Counted from the stretch's first letter, positions 17,519 through 27,086 are shown. The stretch: 64,000 nt of DNA from Bacteroides zoogleoformans (GCF_002998435.1 NZ_CP027231.1:2521001-2585000), one strand, 5' to 3'. Program-made: numbers and translations. The notes: a model not told the origin generated them from the letters alone.

Positions 17519-18283
17519 ATGTATAAGTTTGATGATATAGATATTACATCTTTAGGGGCGATGCCTGGCAAAGTTCCGGGCGAATGTCTTGCTATAAGTG
17601 GGGTATTTGACCTGCCAAAGCGCGTTGGGGAGACAGAATATAATTGGGGGACATCGATAGAGCCTTTTGTTGAGGAAGCAGATATTAAATTAGACGGCCG
17701 AACTATCACGCTCGTTTGCGTGGTTGGTCATGATATGGTAGAAGATTTCAAACAGCACGCTATCGCATGTAGGAAGCTGACTACGAACTTTGGGGTGTTT
17801 GACGTGATACAGCGTGATGCTATATCCGTGGAAAGGCATGCAAATATTTGCATTGTTACGGTCAAATTATGGCAGCCAGAATATATCCCTGTGGAACTAA
17901 CTGTAATTCCTTCCGGCGGCGCATATATGCTTATCGGCTTGTTTAATCTTGCTGATGATTTTGGGATATATATGAAATATAAAAGTGGAGTGAGAGATAC
18001 TTCTAAAAGGATAGAGGTTCAAACCACCTCCTTGTATTCCTGCTCTATGTATAGAGAACCTCAGGATCTTTCTTTCTCCTGCTTTCTGAAGGCAGGAACC
18101 ATGCAAGAAGCATATAGTAAGATGATGCAGTTTCATGCCCTTTGTGTGTCTCCCGGCATCAAGATGTTTACTGATGCGGAAAATAAACAGCACAAAATAT
18201 ATTTTAAAGATGAAATAAAATGTAAGACGATAGCGGACGGACTGCTGTCATTTGATTTGAAAATGCGTAAACTCAATGATTGA
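17519..18283 (+). CDS. Distal tail protein (Dit-like)
   Basis: A 254-aa protein directly after the tape measure, the position of Dit, which forms the hub between tail tube and tail tip. It opens with MYKFDDIDITSLGAMPGKVPG, then strand-rich segments. It overlaps the next gene by 8 nt. Fold assignment is by position and size. Confidence 0.68.
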   Translation: MYKFDDIDITSLGAMPGKVPGECLAISGVFDLPKRVGETEYNWGTSIEPFVEEADIKLDGRTITLVCVVGHDMVEDFKQHAIACRKLTTNFGVFDVIQRDAISVERHANICIVTVKLWQPEYIPVELTVIPSGGAYMLIGLFNLADDFGIYMKYKSGVRDTSKRIEVQTTSLYSCSMYREPQDLSFSCFLKAGTMQEAYSKMMQFHALCVSPGIKMFTDAENKQHKIYFKDEIKCKTIADGLLSFDLKMRKLND

Positions 18284-21194
18284 TAAGATAGATATATACG
18301 GTTTGAGGGATGGGATTATTGCAAAAGTAGCCTCTATCCCTTGTGAAAATACGTTTCATAATTCTTCTTTGATGGCTAAAGATGAGTTGTCTGTATCTGT
18401 TGTCACCGATAGTCCTCTTCCTGTAAAGGCTGGGGACTATTGCACAATGGACGGAGTTGTATATCGTATGAATCGCGATGCTGAATTTACGCAAAAAACG
18501 GAAGTACAACATGAGTACTCAATTATTTTAGAGGCACCTATTTATACTCTTTTAGATAAGGTTTTTTGCAATCGTGTTACAGGCAGTACTAAGGTGGTAT
18601 TGACCGGAAAACTCCGAGACTTCTTGGAGCTTCTTATGTGGAATGTAAACAAGTCGGAAGATAATCCTCTCGGAGTTGATACAGGGTGGAAAATAGGTTT
18701 ATGTCCTGACACGGAATATAGAAATATAGTACTTGACGGGATATCATGTCGGGCTTCATTGGATGAATTCCGGAAAGCTTTTGATTTAGAGTACTACGTT
18801 ACAAATAAGACAATAAACTTTGTTTCTCATATTGAGAATGAAACAGGGTTGACATTCATTCAAGGTCGTGGTGGTGGCTTGTATTCCCTTGAACAAAAAA
18901 ATGTTGATTCGGGAGATGTCGTTACGCGCTTATTCCCAAAAGGCGGAAAGGAGAATGTAATACCCGGAGAAGGAGACGAAGATGGACGATTGGTTTTGCC
19001 GGAGAAATATATTGAGGATTTTACCGAAACAACAAAAGTAGTAGAGCGTGTTGTTGTATTTGATGATATACATCCTACCTTTCAGGGTAAGGTGGGCGTT
19101 TTGAGCGATGCAAATAACAAGTCGTTTATTTGCGCAGAAATAGATTTTGATATCAAAGAACTTGCGGTAGGGTCTGATGCACGCGTTAACTTCCTAACAG
19201 GAGACCTGATGGGTAAGGCTTTTGAGTTTAAGTGGAACAATGAGGCTAAAAAGATAACGCTTATAGGTCAGATTGATGAGTTAGCAGTAATTGATCCCAA
19301 GACGAAATCAAAACCCGTTATTCCTGATGCAAATAAATATCTCCGCGGGGGTGAACTATTCACCCTCATCGGACTTCGCATGTCCGGTACATACAAGGCG
19401 AATGCTGTTGATAAATTGCGCCAGAAGGGGGTGGAATGGCTTGGATATAACTGCCGGAAGCGTGTTAAGTATAGCCTCGAAGTAGATTACAGAATTTTGA
19501 GAGGCAAGCGCTCTTTATCTGTAGGTGATCTTGTAACAGTCAAAGATGAAAAACGAGGCATTAACTCCACCATTCGTATAACCTCTACCGAGAAGAATTT
19601 GCTTACTGGAAAAATCTCTTGTATTGTATCGAACTATCTTGATGAGAAATGGGAGAAGAAGATAGAAGGGCAAATAGCGTCTACTCAAGCAGCTATATCC
19701 GGTGGGGTATCTTCCGGTAATGTTGATATTATAGAGGAAAACGATGCTCGAGAATGTACTGACCGAAGAGTGTTCTCTTCATTAAGGACAATCAAGGAAC
19801 TCCTTAACCGCTCTCTTTCCAAGACCCACTCCGACCGTACCCCTTATTCGTTGGTGGTAGGTCAGGACTTGGAAGTGGAACATTTAATTAAGGCGCTCAC
19901 AAGACTTGAAGTCGGCGAAGCCGTGGATTCTCTCCTGGCTGGCAAGGGCATAATTGCAGAGAACGGGAGGATTCAGGCAGACCGCATGGAGTTGCGGTCG
20001 TCGCTGACTGTCTTGCGCCTTATCATCAACGAGATTCAGGCGATGGCCGGAGACTACTCTTTCTCCGACTGCGGATACATCGAGCGTGTGGACAAGATAG
20101 ACGGCACCACGTACAAGCTATGGATGGAGAAGCGCACGGATACCGACTGGACTAACTTGGATGAGCACGATGTGCTGTTGTCCATCGTCAACAGCCTGCT
20201 GACAGGCGGCACCGACTATTACTCCTCCTGGTTCCGCTGCGTGTCCAAGAACCGCAACGAGAACTCGCTGACTGTCGTGCTTTATCCCGACAGCGAAGTA
20301 CCGGGTGGCAAGAACTATCCTCCCGTTTCGGGGTATAACGTGACACGCAAGGGCAACGCTACCATGCCCGAAGCCGGAGAGACGAACGAGCGTGCGCAGA
20401 GCTGGCTCATCTCATCAAGGGAGGGGCGTATCATGTTTTTGCAAAACGTATTCAAGCCGATACTGGAGGATTACAACTACGCAATAAGCATCGGCCGCTT
20501 CCCGTCCGTGAAGATGATACGCAAGCTGCCCATCTCCCCTACGGACGTGGGCATCATGGCAAAAACCATCGTTGCCGAGAATTTCTATCAAGCCGACTGG
20601 AACGGTGACATCATCCCCAAGAAAGTAGACCGTGGCGAATGGTCGCTTGCCGTTGCGCAAGGCGAATCGCCCTACCGCAACGTGTCGCATGAGGTGACGC
20701 TGGAGAATCAGTCGGTAGTCACCCAATTGGAGCAACATACCGTCTACCATTACGGCTGCAAATGGGGCTGTGTCATCGACAAGACTGCGGATGAGCCGAA
20801 GTGGAACGCCCCAGGATGGATATTGCTCGAAGGGGATAAGAACTACCACCTTGATTTCACCTCCACCAACGGATGGCAGTTCTTCCACCGCTCGGTCGAT
20901 ACCGTCGTTTCGGCGGTAGTCAGCTACGGCAACCGTGACATCACCGAGGTACTGATGGCTTCCGACGGCGTGCAGGTGGAGTGGCTGCGTGATACGGGCA
21001 ACGTGCCCGCCGATAATGCTTGGCAACCTACCTACGTGGACGGAAAGAAATATGCCATCCACCTTACAAGGGCTGACATGGGCAGCGAGTGGGGCGTATC
21101 GGTGCGCAAGGTGCGTTTCGTGTGCCGGGTATTCATCCCGATAGGTGGAGGCAAATTTGAAAAGACAGAAAATTATATAGGTTTTAAAATATAA
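18276..21194 (+). CDS. Tail tip / tail-associated protein (Tal-like), composite gene
   Basis: A 972-aa protein in the Tal slot after Dit. The first 490 or so residues resemble a prophage tail hub: N-terminal strand-rich baseplate domain, a PITxxDL-like loop region, and KRVKYSLEVDYRILRGKRSL near 395-415. From about residue 510 the sequence is a different helical then beta region, starting with RVFSSLRTIKELLNRSLSK and carrying a DxFSDCGYIERV segment. Codon use and G/C content rise sharply within the gene (19780-19950), so the two halves have different histories. The C-terminal half likely carries host-facing modules. Confidence 0.72.
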   Translation: MIDKIDIYGLRDGIIAKVASIPCENTFHNSSLMAKDELSVSVVTDSPLPVKAGDYCTMDGVVYRMNRDAEFTQKTEVQHEYSIILEAPIYTLLDKVFCNRVTGSTKVVLTGKLRDFLELLMWNVNKSEDNPLGVDTGWKIGLCPDTEYRNIVLDGISCRASLDEFRKAFDLEYYVTNKTINFVSHIENETGLTFIQGRGGGLYSLEQKNVDSGDVVTRLFPKGGKENVIPGEGDEDGRLVLPEKYIEDFTETTKVVERVVVFDDIHPTFQGKVGVLSDANNKSFICAEIDFDIKELAVGSDARVNFLTGDLMGKAFEFKWNNEAKKITLIGQIDELAVIDPKTKSKPVIPDANKYLRGGELFTLIGLRMSGTYKANAVDKLRQKGVEWLGYNCRKRVKYSLEVDYRILRGKRSLSVGDLVTVKDEKRGINSTIRITSTEKNLLTGKISCIVSNYLDEKWEKKIEGQIASTQAAISGGVSSGNVDIIEENDARECTDRRVFSSLRTIKELLNRSLSKTHSDRTPYSLVVGQDLEVEHLIKALTRLEVGEAVDSLLAGKGIIAENGRIQADRMELRSSLTVLRLIINEIQAMAGDYSFSDCGYIERVDKIDGTTYKLWMEKRTDTDWTNLDEHDVLLSIVNSLLTGGTDYYSSWFRCVSKNRNENSLTVVLYPDSEVPGGKNYPPVSGYNVTRKGNATMPEAGETNERAQSWLISSREGRIMFLQNVFKPILEDYNYAISIGRFPSVKMIRKLPISPTDVGIMAKTIVAENFYQADWNGDIIPKKVDRGEWSLAVAQGESPYRNVSHEVTLENQSVVTQLEQHTVYHYGCKWGCVIDKTADEPKWNAPGWILLEGDKNYHLDFTSTNGWQFFHRSVDTVVSAVVSYGNRDITEVLMASDGVQVEWLRDTGNVPADNAWQPTYVDGKKYAIHLTRADMGSEWGVSVRKVRFVCRVFIPIGGGKFEKTENYIGFKI

Positions 21195-21199
21195 AAGCG

Positions 21200-22387
21200 A
21201 TGATAAACAGTACACCTAAAGACATCCCCGTATATATCGACCCCTATTCGTTCATGGCCGATATACAGGTTCTCGCCGGCAACCCGGTGCAGAACTACAA
21301 CAAGGACAGCAACACCTACGAGCCCGACCGTGCGTTGATACCCTGCTTGCTCATGCCCTACGTTTCTGTATCAGACCCCGAGGGCGTCATGGGCGGCATA
21401 CGGGAGATAACCGGTGCGGAGTGGTACGAGGGAGCGCCAAAGGCGGACGGCAGCAACCGTATCGTAAACGGTACGGACTATCAGATATCCGCCGCCGGCA
21501 AGCCGCAATACTCCTTGACCGTCAAGAAGAACATCGACTACAATTCGCCTGTCGAGATACACTGTATCCTCTCGTTTACCGACACGAGGCGAAACAAGCA
21601 GGTGGATGTGGAGAGAAGCATCGTCCTTCGGACTACCATCTTCGACGGCAAGAACTACTCTTTGAAGACGGACAGGCCAGCAAGCTACACCGTCAACCCG
21701 CTGGCCGTAACCCCCGATGCGGGGGGCAGGTGGATAGAGGAGATTACGGCGCGGCTCTATTCGGGAGCCACCCCCGTGCCGGACGCCAACGCCGCCTATT
21801 GGTGGGAGGTACTCGACAAGGGCGCCTGGCGCGAGTTCAACGAGGCGGAGCTTGCGTTCTGCGTGGACGGCAAGACCGGCGGGATATGGGGCAAGAAGCT
21901 CACCATAGACACCCGTTTCATGCGGCATGAATCGTTCCGTTGCCGTGCGGCCTACTACAATGGAGTACGCCCCACCGCCCCGAGTGACGATTCCCTGCAG
22001 TGCGTCACCTCCATCAAGGTGGAGATGCCCAAGACGCTGGGCGTTGACATCGTCCAGACCAAGGGATTCAAGGTGTCGGCCACGCTTGCCACCCCGGTAA
22101 GCTTCACTTGCTACATACCCTACAACAAGGGATATATAGGCGTGGAGCAAGACCATCTGTTTGCCATCACATGGTTTGTCCGCTCCCTTAAACCGGGCAA
22201 TTCGCCTGTCATGGCCGGCAGCGGACGCAACTGTGATTTCGTCCCTTCCTCGTTCGGCTTCGACCCCAACTATCCCATGCAGGTGTATGCGGAGGTAAAG
22301 CTGTATGCGGAGACGGCGGCGGTGATGAGCGGTGACAGCTATGTATATAGTGGTGATAACCTGATTGTACAACCTTTATACGAATAG
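21200..22387 (+). CDS. Tail/baseplate protein with Ig-like strands
   Basis: A 395-aa beta-rich protein (MINSTPKDIPVYIDPYSF start) with repeated Ig-like patterns such as YSLTVKKNIDYNSPVEIHC and MQVYAEVKLYAETAAV. It belongs to a family of Bacteroides phage tail proteins I know only as uncharacterised. It is G/C-rich, 5 bp after the Tal-like gene, and probably a peripheral baseplate or fibre-attachment protein. Confidence 0.6.
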   Translation: MINSTPKDIPVYIDPYSFMADIQVLAGNPVQNYNKDSNTYEPDRALIPCLLMPYVSVSDPEGVMGGIREITGAEWYEGAPKADGSNRIVNGTDYQISAAGKPQYSLTVKKNIDYNSPVEIHCILSFTDTRRNKQVDVERSIVLRTTIFDGKNYSLKTDRPASYTVNPLAVTPDAGGRWIEEITARLYSGATPVPDANAAYWWEVLDKGAWREFNEAELAFCVDGKTGGIWGKKLTIDTRFMRHESFRCRAAYYNGVRPTAPSDDSLQCVTSIKVEMPKTLGVDIVQTKGFKVSATLATPVSFTCYIPYNKGYIGVEQDHLFAITWFVRSLKPGNSPVMAGSGRNCDFVPSSFGFDPNYPMQVYAEVKLYAETAAVMSGDSYVYSGDNLIVQPLYE

Positions 22388-22389
22388 AT

Positions 22390-22701
22390 ATGAATTACTT
22401 ATTGGTCAAAGAAGAACAGTTAACAGGCAAGGATTACGACTACCGCTATGCGGAGCGAATCCCCGACGGGAGGATAATCCTGCCATTGAGTGCCTTGAAA
22501 GTGCTTTCCGGCTTTGCCCCGGAAGTCCTGTCGGACGAAGACCTGAAAGCCTTGATAAAGGAGCAGCAAGAGAGTGGCGTGTATGACACCCAAGCGGGCG
22601 GCAATCCCGAAGGACAGCCCGCATCGGATGGTGAAGAAGAGACCGGTTCCGGCACGGAGGAGGAAGTGGATAACGAAGCAGAGGAAGGAGGTGCGGTATG
22701 A
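22390..22701 (+). CDS. Small acidic tail-module protein
   Basis: A 103-aa protein with an ordered first half (about 1-55) and a strongly acidic, Gly/Glu-rich tail (about 70-103, EETGSGTEEEVDNEAEEGG). It lies between two fibre-module genes and overlaps the next by 4 nt (ATGA). Possibly an adaptor or chaperone for the fibres; no family recognised. Confidence 0.55.
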   Translation: MNYLLVKEEQLTGKDYDYRYAERIPDGRIILPLSALKVLSGFAPEVLSDEDLKALIKEQQESGVYDTQAGGNPEGQPASDGEEETGSGTEEEVDNEAEEGGAV

Positions 22702-23768
22702 ACTTAGATGGTGGATTTGAATTAATAGGGTTGCTTGATGGTACGACCGTCAACGGCATATTACGGGTGGAGGGCACTCCGCTCGTCCAAAGGTACAACA
22801 AAGGCACGAATGTCTTTATACCCGACTTCGAGGCGATGGCGGAGAATGTCCGCCCTACGGTAGTATTGATATTGGTCGATACGGCATCGGGTGCGGTTCT
22901 CACTCCCCAATCGATAGAGTTCCGGTACAACGGGATGCAGCTTACGTTCGGAGCTAACGGGTTGAGCGACAATCCAGGTCTTGTGGGCTTCTTTAAGAAG
23001 ATAGACGCCTACAGCGCCAACATCGGCGGCCAGACCTATAACCTGCCTGCCTTGCGTGTGATGAAGAACCTTGTGCCCATCTCCGGATATGACAATGACC
23101 GTATCACTGTATCAGGAACAATAGAAATAGGCGGTGCGTCCATCGCCTTTCAGGAGCTGTCAAAGGAGGTAGTCATCCAAGAGAGTACCGGCAACCAGTA
23201 TGATGTGCTTATCAGCAACAACAAGGGGTCTCGGCTGGTGACTGCCGGTGAATCGCTTACGGAGAATGTGAGGGTATTCAAGGACGGTGTGGAGATGACG
23301 GACTACTCCGGGTTTACGTTTGAATGGTACAAGATGCTTGGTTCGGGCGATGAAGCGTGGGGTACTGGGAGAACCAAGAATGTGGCCACCGGCGATGTCA
23401 ACAACGTGTTGAAGCTCCGTTGCGACGTGAAGAGGAGCGGTACGCTGCTGGCTTCCGGCTACGATGAGATAACCGACTTCTCCGACCCCTACTTGATGCG
23501 GGTGAAGATAAGCGGCATTCTCGGCAATACCGTTCGCCGTGGAGAAACGGCTGTACTTACACCTGTTGCGGTGAAGCGCAGCACGGGAGAAGAAGTACCG
23601 TCTCTCATTACCAATTGGAATTTTTCTATAAAAGACAATGCCGGTGCGCCTTTTGTCCTGACAGGAAAGAGTGCGGCGAACTTCACGGCGGATAAGGCAT
23701 CAGTGACCTATGAAGACATGGTACGGGCGAAGATGGGGCTTTCGGGCGTTATTACGGGCGTTTATTAA
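22698..23768 (+). CDS. Beta-rich tail fibre-module protein
   Basis: A 356-aa protein, largely beta-strand, with Ig-like repeat units such as RITVSGTIEIGGASIAF and LKLRCDVKRSGTLLASGYDE. It shares the phrase style of the 21200-22387 protein (PLVQRYNKGTNVFIPD vs PVQNYNKDSNTYEPD), so the two are probably distant paralogues. Likely a structural part of the tail tip or side fibre. Confidence 0.6.
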   Translation: MNLDGGFELIGLLDGTTVNGILRVEGTPLVQRYNKGTNVFIPDFEAMAENVRPTVVLILVDTASGAVLTPQSIEFRYNGMQLTFGANGLSDNPGLVGFFKKIDAYSANIGGQTYNLPALRVMKNLVPISGYDNDRITVSGTIEIGGASIAFQELSKEVVIQESTGNQYDVLISNNKGSRLVTAGESLTENVRVFKDGVEMTDYSGFTFEWYKMLGSGDEAWGTGRTKNVATGDVNNVLKLRCDVKRSGTLLASGYDEITDFSDPYLMRVKISGILGNTVRRGETAVLTPVAVKRSTGEEVPSLITNWNFSIKDNAGAPFVLTGKSAANFTADKASVTYEDMVRAKMGLSGVITGVY

Positions 23769-23778
23769 TAGACTGCGT

Positions 23779-25233
23779 ATGTTACTTAGTGAGACCATAT
23801 ATTTGAAGGCGGAAGCAGAAAGGGTGTGGATTGAAGCCAATCCGGGCGCCGTGTCGGTGGATGCCAACAACATCCAATCGACCCCCCTTGTCATCCGCCT
23901 GTGGATGGGCGAAGGCAGTACCAAGGTGGCGGTACAGGCCTACCTCACCCTTAAGGTGGAGAGCGTTGCAGGTACAAACGTAACCACGCTGTACACGTAC
24001 AAATCCCCGTCCAAGGTGAGTGAGTTCAGCTACACCATCCCTGCCGACAAGTATGCCACGGCCAACCGCATCAGCGTGTATGCCTATGAGGACGGTGCCC
24101 GTACAAAGGAGATAGACGCCAGGCTGGTAAACGTCATTGCGGACAACCCGATACCGTTTCCCCGCCCGGAGGCGTGGGCGCCGGGGCTTACCTACAAGAA
24201 CGGCGAGATACTGATGCTCGACGGGCAGGTGTACATGTGGATGAGCCGCATACCGGGCAATACGGCGGTGAACCCGAAGATAGACGTGTCAAGCGCAAGC
24301 CCGTCGGGCAAGTGGAAGGCGTATCAGCATTGGCCGTTGCTCTCCACAAGCATCCTGATGGCGCAGTTTGGGCTTATAGGCAGTGCCGTTTTTAAGGATG
24401 AGTATATGTACTCGCAATACGGCGTTGACGCTAACGGTGGGCATACGGAGGACTACCGCAACTTCGGGACGCCTGCCTTTACCCCTAGCCTGATGATTGA
24501 CCTGATGCGGGGGATACTGCGATGCGCGAATGCCAACATAAAGGGCACAATAGACGCTACCGCAGGGAAGATAGGAGGGTTCGACATCGGTGCTGGGCGC
24601 ATAGGCTCGATAGCGTCCGCTACGGGCGAAGCAGGAGGATTGAGCATATATGATGATTTTATCAGAGTCGGTGGGCCTGATTGCTACGTCATGAGTGGCG
24701 ACAATGTCTTTCCGGCAAGTCTCGGCGGGGCGTTCAACGCCGCCATGCGGGTTACCAACAAGATAGCAAATACGGACGCCGGCTACGGATTCGACGTGGC
24801 CAATTACGGGATTTATGCGGATGTGCGTAACGGGACGAAGAACTATGCTTTGTTCAGCCCGAATGCCCCTGTAAGGGCGACATCCGTATATGGCACTACC
24901 GCGCAACTGTTGACAATAAGCGGCAATTCTTATGAAATTGACCTCTCCAAGGGGAATGTGTACTTCATCAGATGCCCTGACAACACATATAATATCAATC
25001 TTCCGAATGAGAATTCTGTACGCCGCATGTTCGGCTACAGTTCTTTACCTTCGGATTTCGCCTTTATGTTCACGGTCGTAGCCTATCCGGGGACGCGGTG
25101 GTTTGTGCTGAATGCTATCCGCAACCAAGATAACAACAACGAGAATATAGAAATGCACGAGGGTGATACCGTCATGTTGTTGCTGACTAAGGTCGGGGGA
25201 TTCCGTTACCAGATGATTAGCCATAAATCTTAG
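23779..25233 (+). CDS. Tail fibre / receptor-binding protein candidate
   Basis: ATG 23779 is chosen (MLLSETIYLKAEAERVWIEA), since upstream in-frame sequence overlaps the previous gene. The 484-aa protein has a beta-rich N-terminal half, then a fibre-like region with NIKGTIDATAGKIGGFDIGA (about 250-270), a pattern found in trimeric phage fibres, and a C-terminal beta domain with a long aromatic stretch near the end. Position before the adhesins and the fibre motif support a receptor-binding fibre. Confidence 0.7.
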   Translation: MLLSETIYLKAEAERVWIEANPGAVSVDANNIQSTPLVIRLWMGEGSTKVAVQAYLTLKVESVAGTNVTTLYTYKSPSKVSEFSYTIPADKYATANRISVYAYEDGARTKEIDARLVNVIADNPIPFPRPEAWAPGLTYKNGEILMLDGQVYMWMSRIPGNTAVNPKIDVSSASPSGKWKAYQHWPLLSTSILMAQFGLIGSAVFKDEYMYSQYGVDANGGHTEDYRNFGTPAFTPSLMIDLMRGILRCANANIKGTIDATAGKIGGFDIGAGRIGSIASATGEAGGLSIYDDFIRVGGPDCYVMSGDNVFPASLGGAFNAAMRVTNKIANTDAGYGFDVANYGIYADVRNGTKNYALFSPNAPVRATSVYGTTAQLLTISGNSYEIDLSKGNVYFIRCPDNTYNINLPNENSVRRMFGYSSLPSDFAFMFTVVAYPGTRWFVLNAIRNQDNNNENIEMHEGDTVMLLLTKVGGFRYQMISHKS

Positions 25234-25332
25234 TGTCAATAAGATAATATTTTACAAAACGAGAATAAAAACAAAATGTTAAACCCGTCCCGATTTTATA
25301 GCAAAAATGACGGACGATAAAAGTAACAATGT

Positions 25333-26028
25333 ATGATTAAGACAGTGAATCTTGACAGTGTGATAAGCCGAGAACTCCTGGAGCAGAAGTTAGCCATACC
25401 TGCCGGTATGGACTTACCAAAGGTGTCAACGGATGGTGTATTTATCATGTTCCATCGCAAAAGCGACGATTCCCAGCTAATGGTTAAACCTAACAAATGG
25501 ACGAGTTATCAAAACGGCGGTGAGATAGCTGAGGGCGTGGTAGTCGTTGATGGCGGCAAAATCTTAGTGGTCGCACCTACCGAAGCGTCGCTGTACTGGA
25601 GTGGTGCATCCGTTAGTGCAGGCGGAAAAACGACAACCGACAGATTAACGGCGTTAGACGATTGGGCGGGCAAAGCAAATACAGCAGCACAGATTACACA
25701 TGCCGAATGTCAGGGAGTAGGTTATGCACCGGGCTACTGTGCGCAGTACAGCCGCATAAATGCCAACGGGCAAGGACTGACCGCCGGGCATTGGTGGTTG
25801 CCATCATTAGGGGAGTTGATGATGATTTACGCCAATATGCGTAAAATCAATTATGCGTTATCTTTAATTAATGGGGCAACCCCATTAGCCGAAACGTGGT
25901 ACTGGAGCAGTACAGAGCACAGTAAGATCTACGCGTGGTATCTGCACTTCAATTACGGCTACTTATTCGGCAATCTTAAGGCTACGACCCAGGGCGGAGT
26001 TAGGCCTGTGTCCACATTTATCGCATAA
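25333..26028 (+). CDS. DUF1566/C-type-lectin-like adhesin, copy 1
   Basis: A 231-aa protein. The C-terminal domain (about 85-231) has the DUF1566/formylglycine-enzyme-like pattern: WWLPSLGELMMI, then YWSSTE, AWYLHF and a closing GVRPVSTF. This fold is a common scaffold for variable ligand-binding proteins in phages and bacteria. The N-terminal 30 residues are nearly identical to copy 2 and may attach to the fibre. It follows the fibre gene, so a receptor-binding tip protein is the best guess. Which copy enters the virion is unknown. Confidence 0.75.
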   Translation: MIKTVNLDSVISRELLEQKLAIPAGMDLPKVSTDGVFIMFHRKSDDSQLMVKPNKWTSYQNGGEIAEGVVVVDGGKILVVAPTEASLYWSGASVSAGGKTTTDRLTALDDWAGKANTAAQITHAECQGVGYAPGYCAQYSRINANGQGLTAGHWWLPSLGELMMIYANMRKINYALSLINGATPLAETWYWSSTEHSKIYAWYLHFNYGYLFGNLKATTQGGVRPVSTFIA

Positions 26029-26094
26029 TTACGGGGTACATATTGGCATCATATAGTCTTAATCATATACTTTGGACGATAAAAGTAACAATGT

Positions 26095-26790
26095 ATGATT
26101 AAGACAGTGAATCTTGACAGTGTGATAAGCCGGGAGATGTTGGAGCAGAAGTTAGCCATTCCTGCCGGGATGGACTTACCAAAGGTGTCAACGGATGGGG
26201 TATTCATTATGTTCCACCGCAAAAGCGACGATTACCCGTTAATGGTTAACCCGGACAAATGGACGAGTTATCAAAACGGCGGTGAGATAGCTGAGGGCGT
26301 GGTAGTCGTTGATGGCGGCAAAATCTTAGTGGTCGCACCTACAGAAACTACGCTGCGATGGAGCAGTGCAGCCGTTAGTGCAGGCGGAAAAACGACAACC
26401 GACAGATTAACGGCGTTAGACGATTGGGCGGGTAAGGCAAGCACCGCTGCGCAAGTTACCCACGCCGAATGTAGCAGCACAAGTTACGCACCTGGATTTT
26501 GTGCGAAGTACAGCCGCGTAAACGCCAACGGCAAAGGTCTGACCGCCGGGCGTTGGTGGTTGCCATCATTAGGGGAGTTGATGATGATTTGCGCAAATAT
26601 GCGTAAAATCAATTATGCGCTATCGCTTATTAACGGCGCAACGCAGTTAGCCGAAATGCAGCACTGGAGTAGCACCGAGCATAGTGAGACCTACGCGTGG
26701 TATTTGAATCCTAACTACGGTACCGTGGACGGCGATGTTAAGAGTGCGTGCCAGTACAGAGTTCGTCCCGTTTCAGCATTTTTATATTAG
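26095..26790 (+). CDS. DUF1566/C-type-lectin-like adhesin, copy 2
   Basis: Also 231 aa with the same domain order (WWLPSLGELMMI, HWSSTE, AWYLNP, RVRPVSAF). The differences from copy 1 cluster in the putative binding face, e.g. LHFNYGYLFG becomes LNPNYGTVDG. Many changes are silent third-base changes, so they are not the adenine-only pattern of a diversity-generating retroelement. A terminator hairpin overlaps the stop codon region. Confidence 0.75.
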   Translation: MIKTVNLDSVISREMLEQKLAIPAGMDLPKVSTDGVFIMFHRKSDDYPLMVNPDKWTSYQNGGEIAEGVVVVDGGKILVVAPTETTLRWSSAAVSAGGKTTTDRLTALDDWAGKASTAAQVTHAECSSTSYAPGFCAKYSRVNANGKGLTAGRWWLPSLGELMMICANMRKINYALSLINGATQLAEMQHWSSTEHSETYAWYLNPNYGTVDGDVKSACQYRVRPVSAFLY

Positions 26791-26814
26791 TAGTAGGCGG
26801 GAAACCGCCTACTA
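26791..26814 (+). terminator. Perfect hairpin with GAAA loop after adhesin copy 2
   Basis: TAGTAGGCGG (26791-26800), loop GAAA, CCGCCTACTA (26805-26814): a perfect 10-bp stem with a stable GNRA-type loop. No long T-run follows, so rho-independent activity is likely but may be partial. Confidence 0.7.
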
Positions 26815-26874
26815 ACTATAATTCTTTCCATCCAGACCAGCCGGTAGGCACTTTGTAACAAAGAGGCGCTTGCC

Positions 26875-27075
26875 ATGCGCAAGGCTACCGGTAAAAAGCT
26901 TGGCAGGGAAGTCGGAAGCAAGAACAGTCACTACAAGCTGACAGAAAAGGAAGCTCTTATCCGGACAATGCTTGCATATAGGTATTCCAAATCGGCAATA
27001 TGTCGCAAGCTGAAATGCAATCCAAAGACGTTGAATGACCACTTAAAAAGAATGGATAGAACCATTGACGTTTAG
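26875..27075 (+). CDS. HTH fragment resembling the C-terminus of a serine recombinase/invertase
   Basis: A 66-aa protein with RKATGKKLGREVGSKNSHYK followed by an HTH (about 30-60, YSKSAICRKLKCNPKTLNDH). This is the hinge-plus-HTH end of Hin/Gin-type recombinases. Just upstream in the same frame the residues NKEALA continue the recombinase-like pattern, but a TAG at 26848-26850 closes the frame, and no catalytic domain is present. It is either a remnant of an invertase once linked to the fibre genes, or a stand-alone regulator. Confidence 0.6.
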   Translation: MRKATGKKLGREVGSKNSHYKLTEKEALIRTMLAYRYSKSAICRKLKCNPKTLNDHLKRMDRTIDV

Positions 27076-27086
27076 GAATATAATAT

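Larger units (their letters stand above)
25312..26790 (+). repeat. Tandem duplication of an adhesin cassette (unit about 762 bp)
   Basis: The two units start with the same leader, GGACGATAAAAGTAACAATG, at 25312 and 26074. The shared leader and first codons are almost identical; the coding parts alternate between perfectly matched blocks (25501-25578, and most of 25612-25670) and blocks with many silent and replacement differences. That is the pattern of duplication plus recombination between diverged alleles. Confidence 0.85.

Noticed and set aside
20415..22372. Long - strand ORFs (266 and 333 aa) opposite the tail genes
   Set aside because: G/C-rich genes make long antisense frames; the proteins are low-complexity and the + strand genes are tightly packed.
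25333..26790. Diversity-generating retroelement target
   Set aside because: Differences between the two adhesins include many silent changes at all bases, not only at template adenines, and no reverse transcriptase or template repeat is seen in the window.
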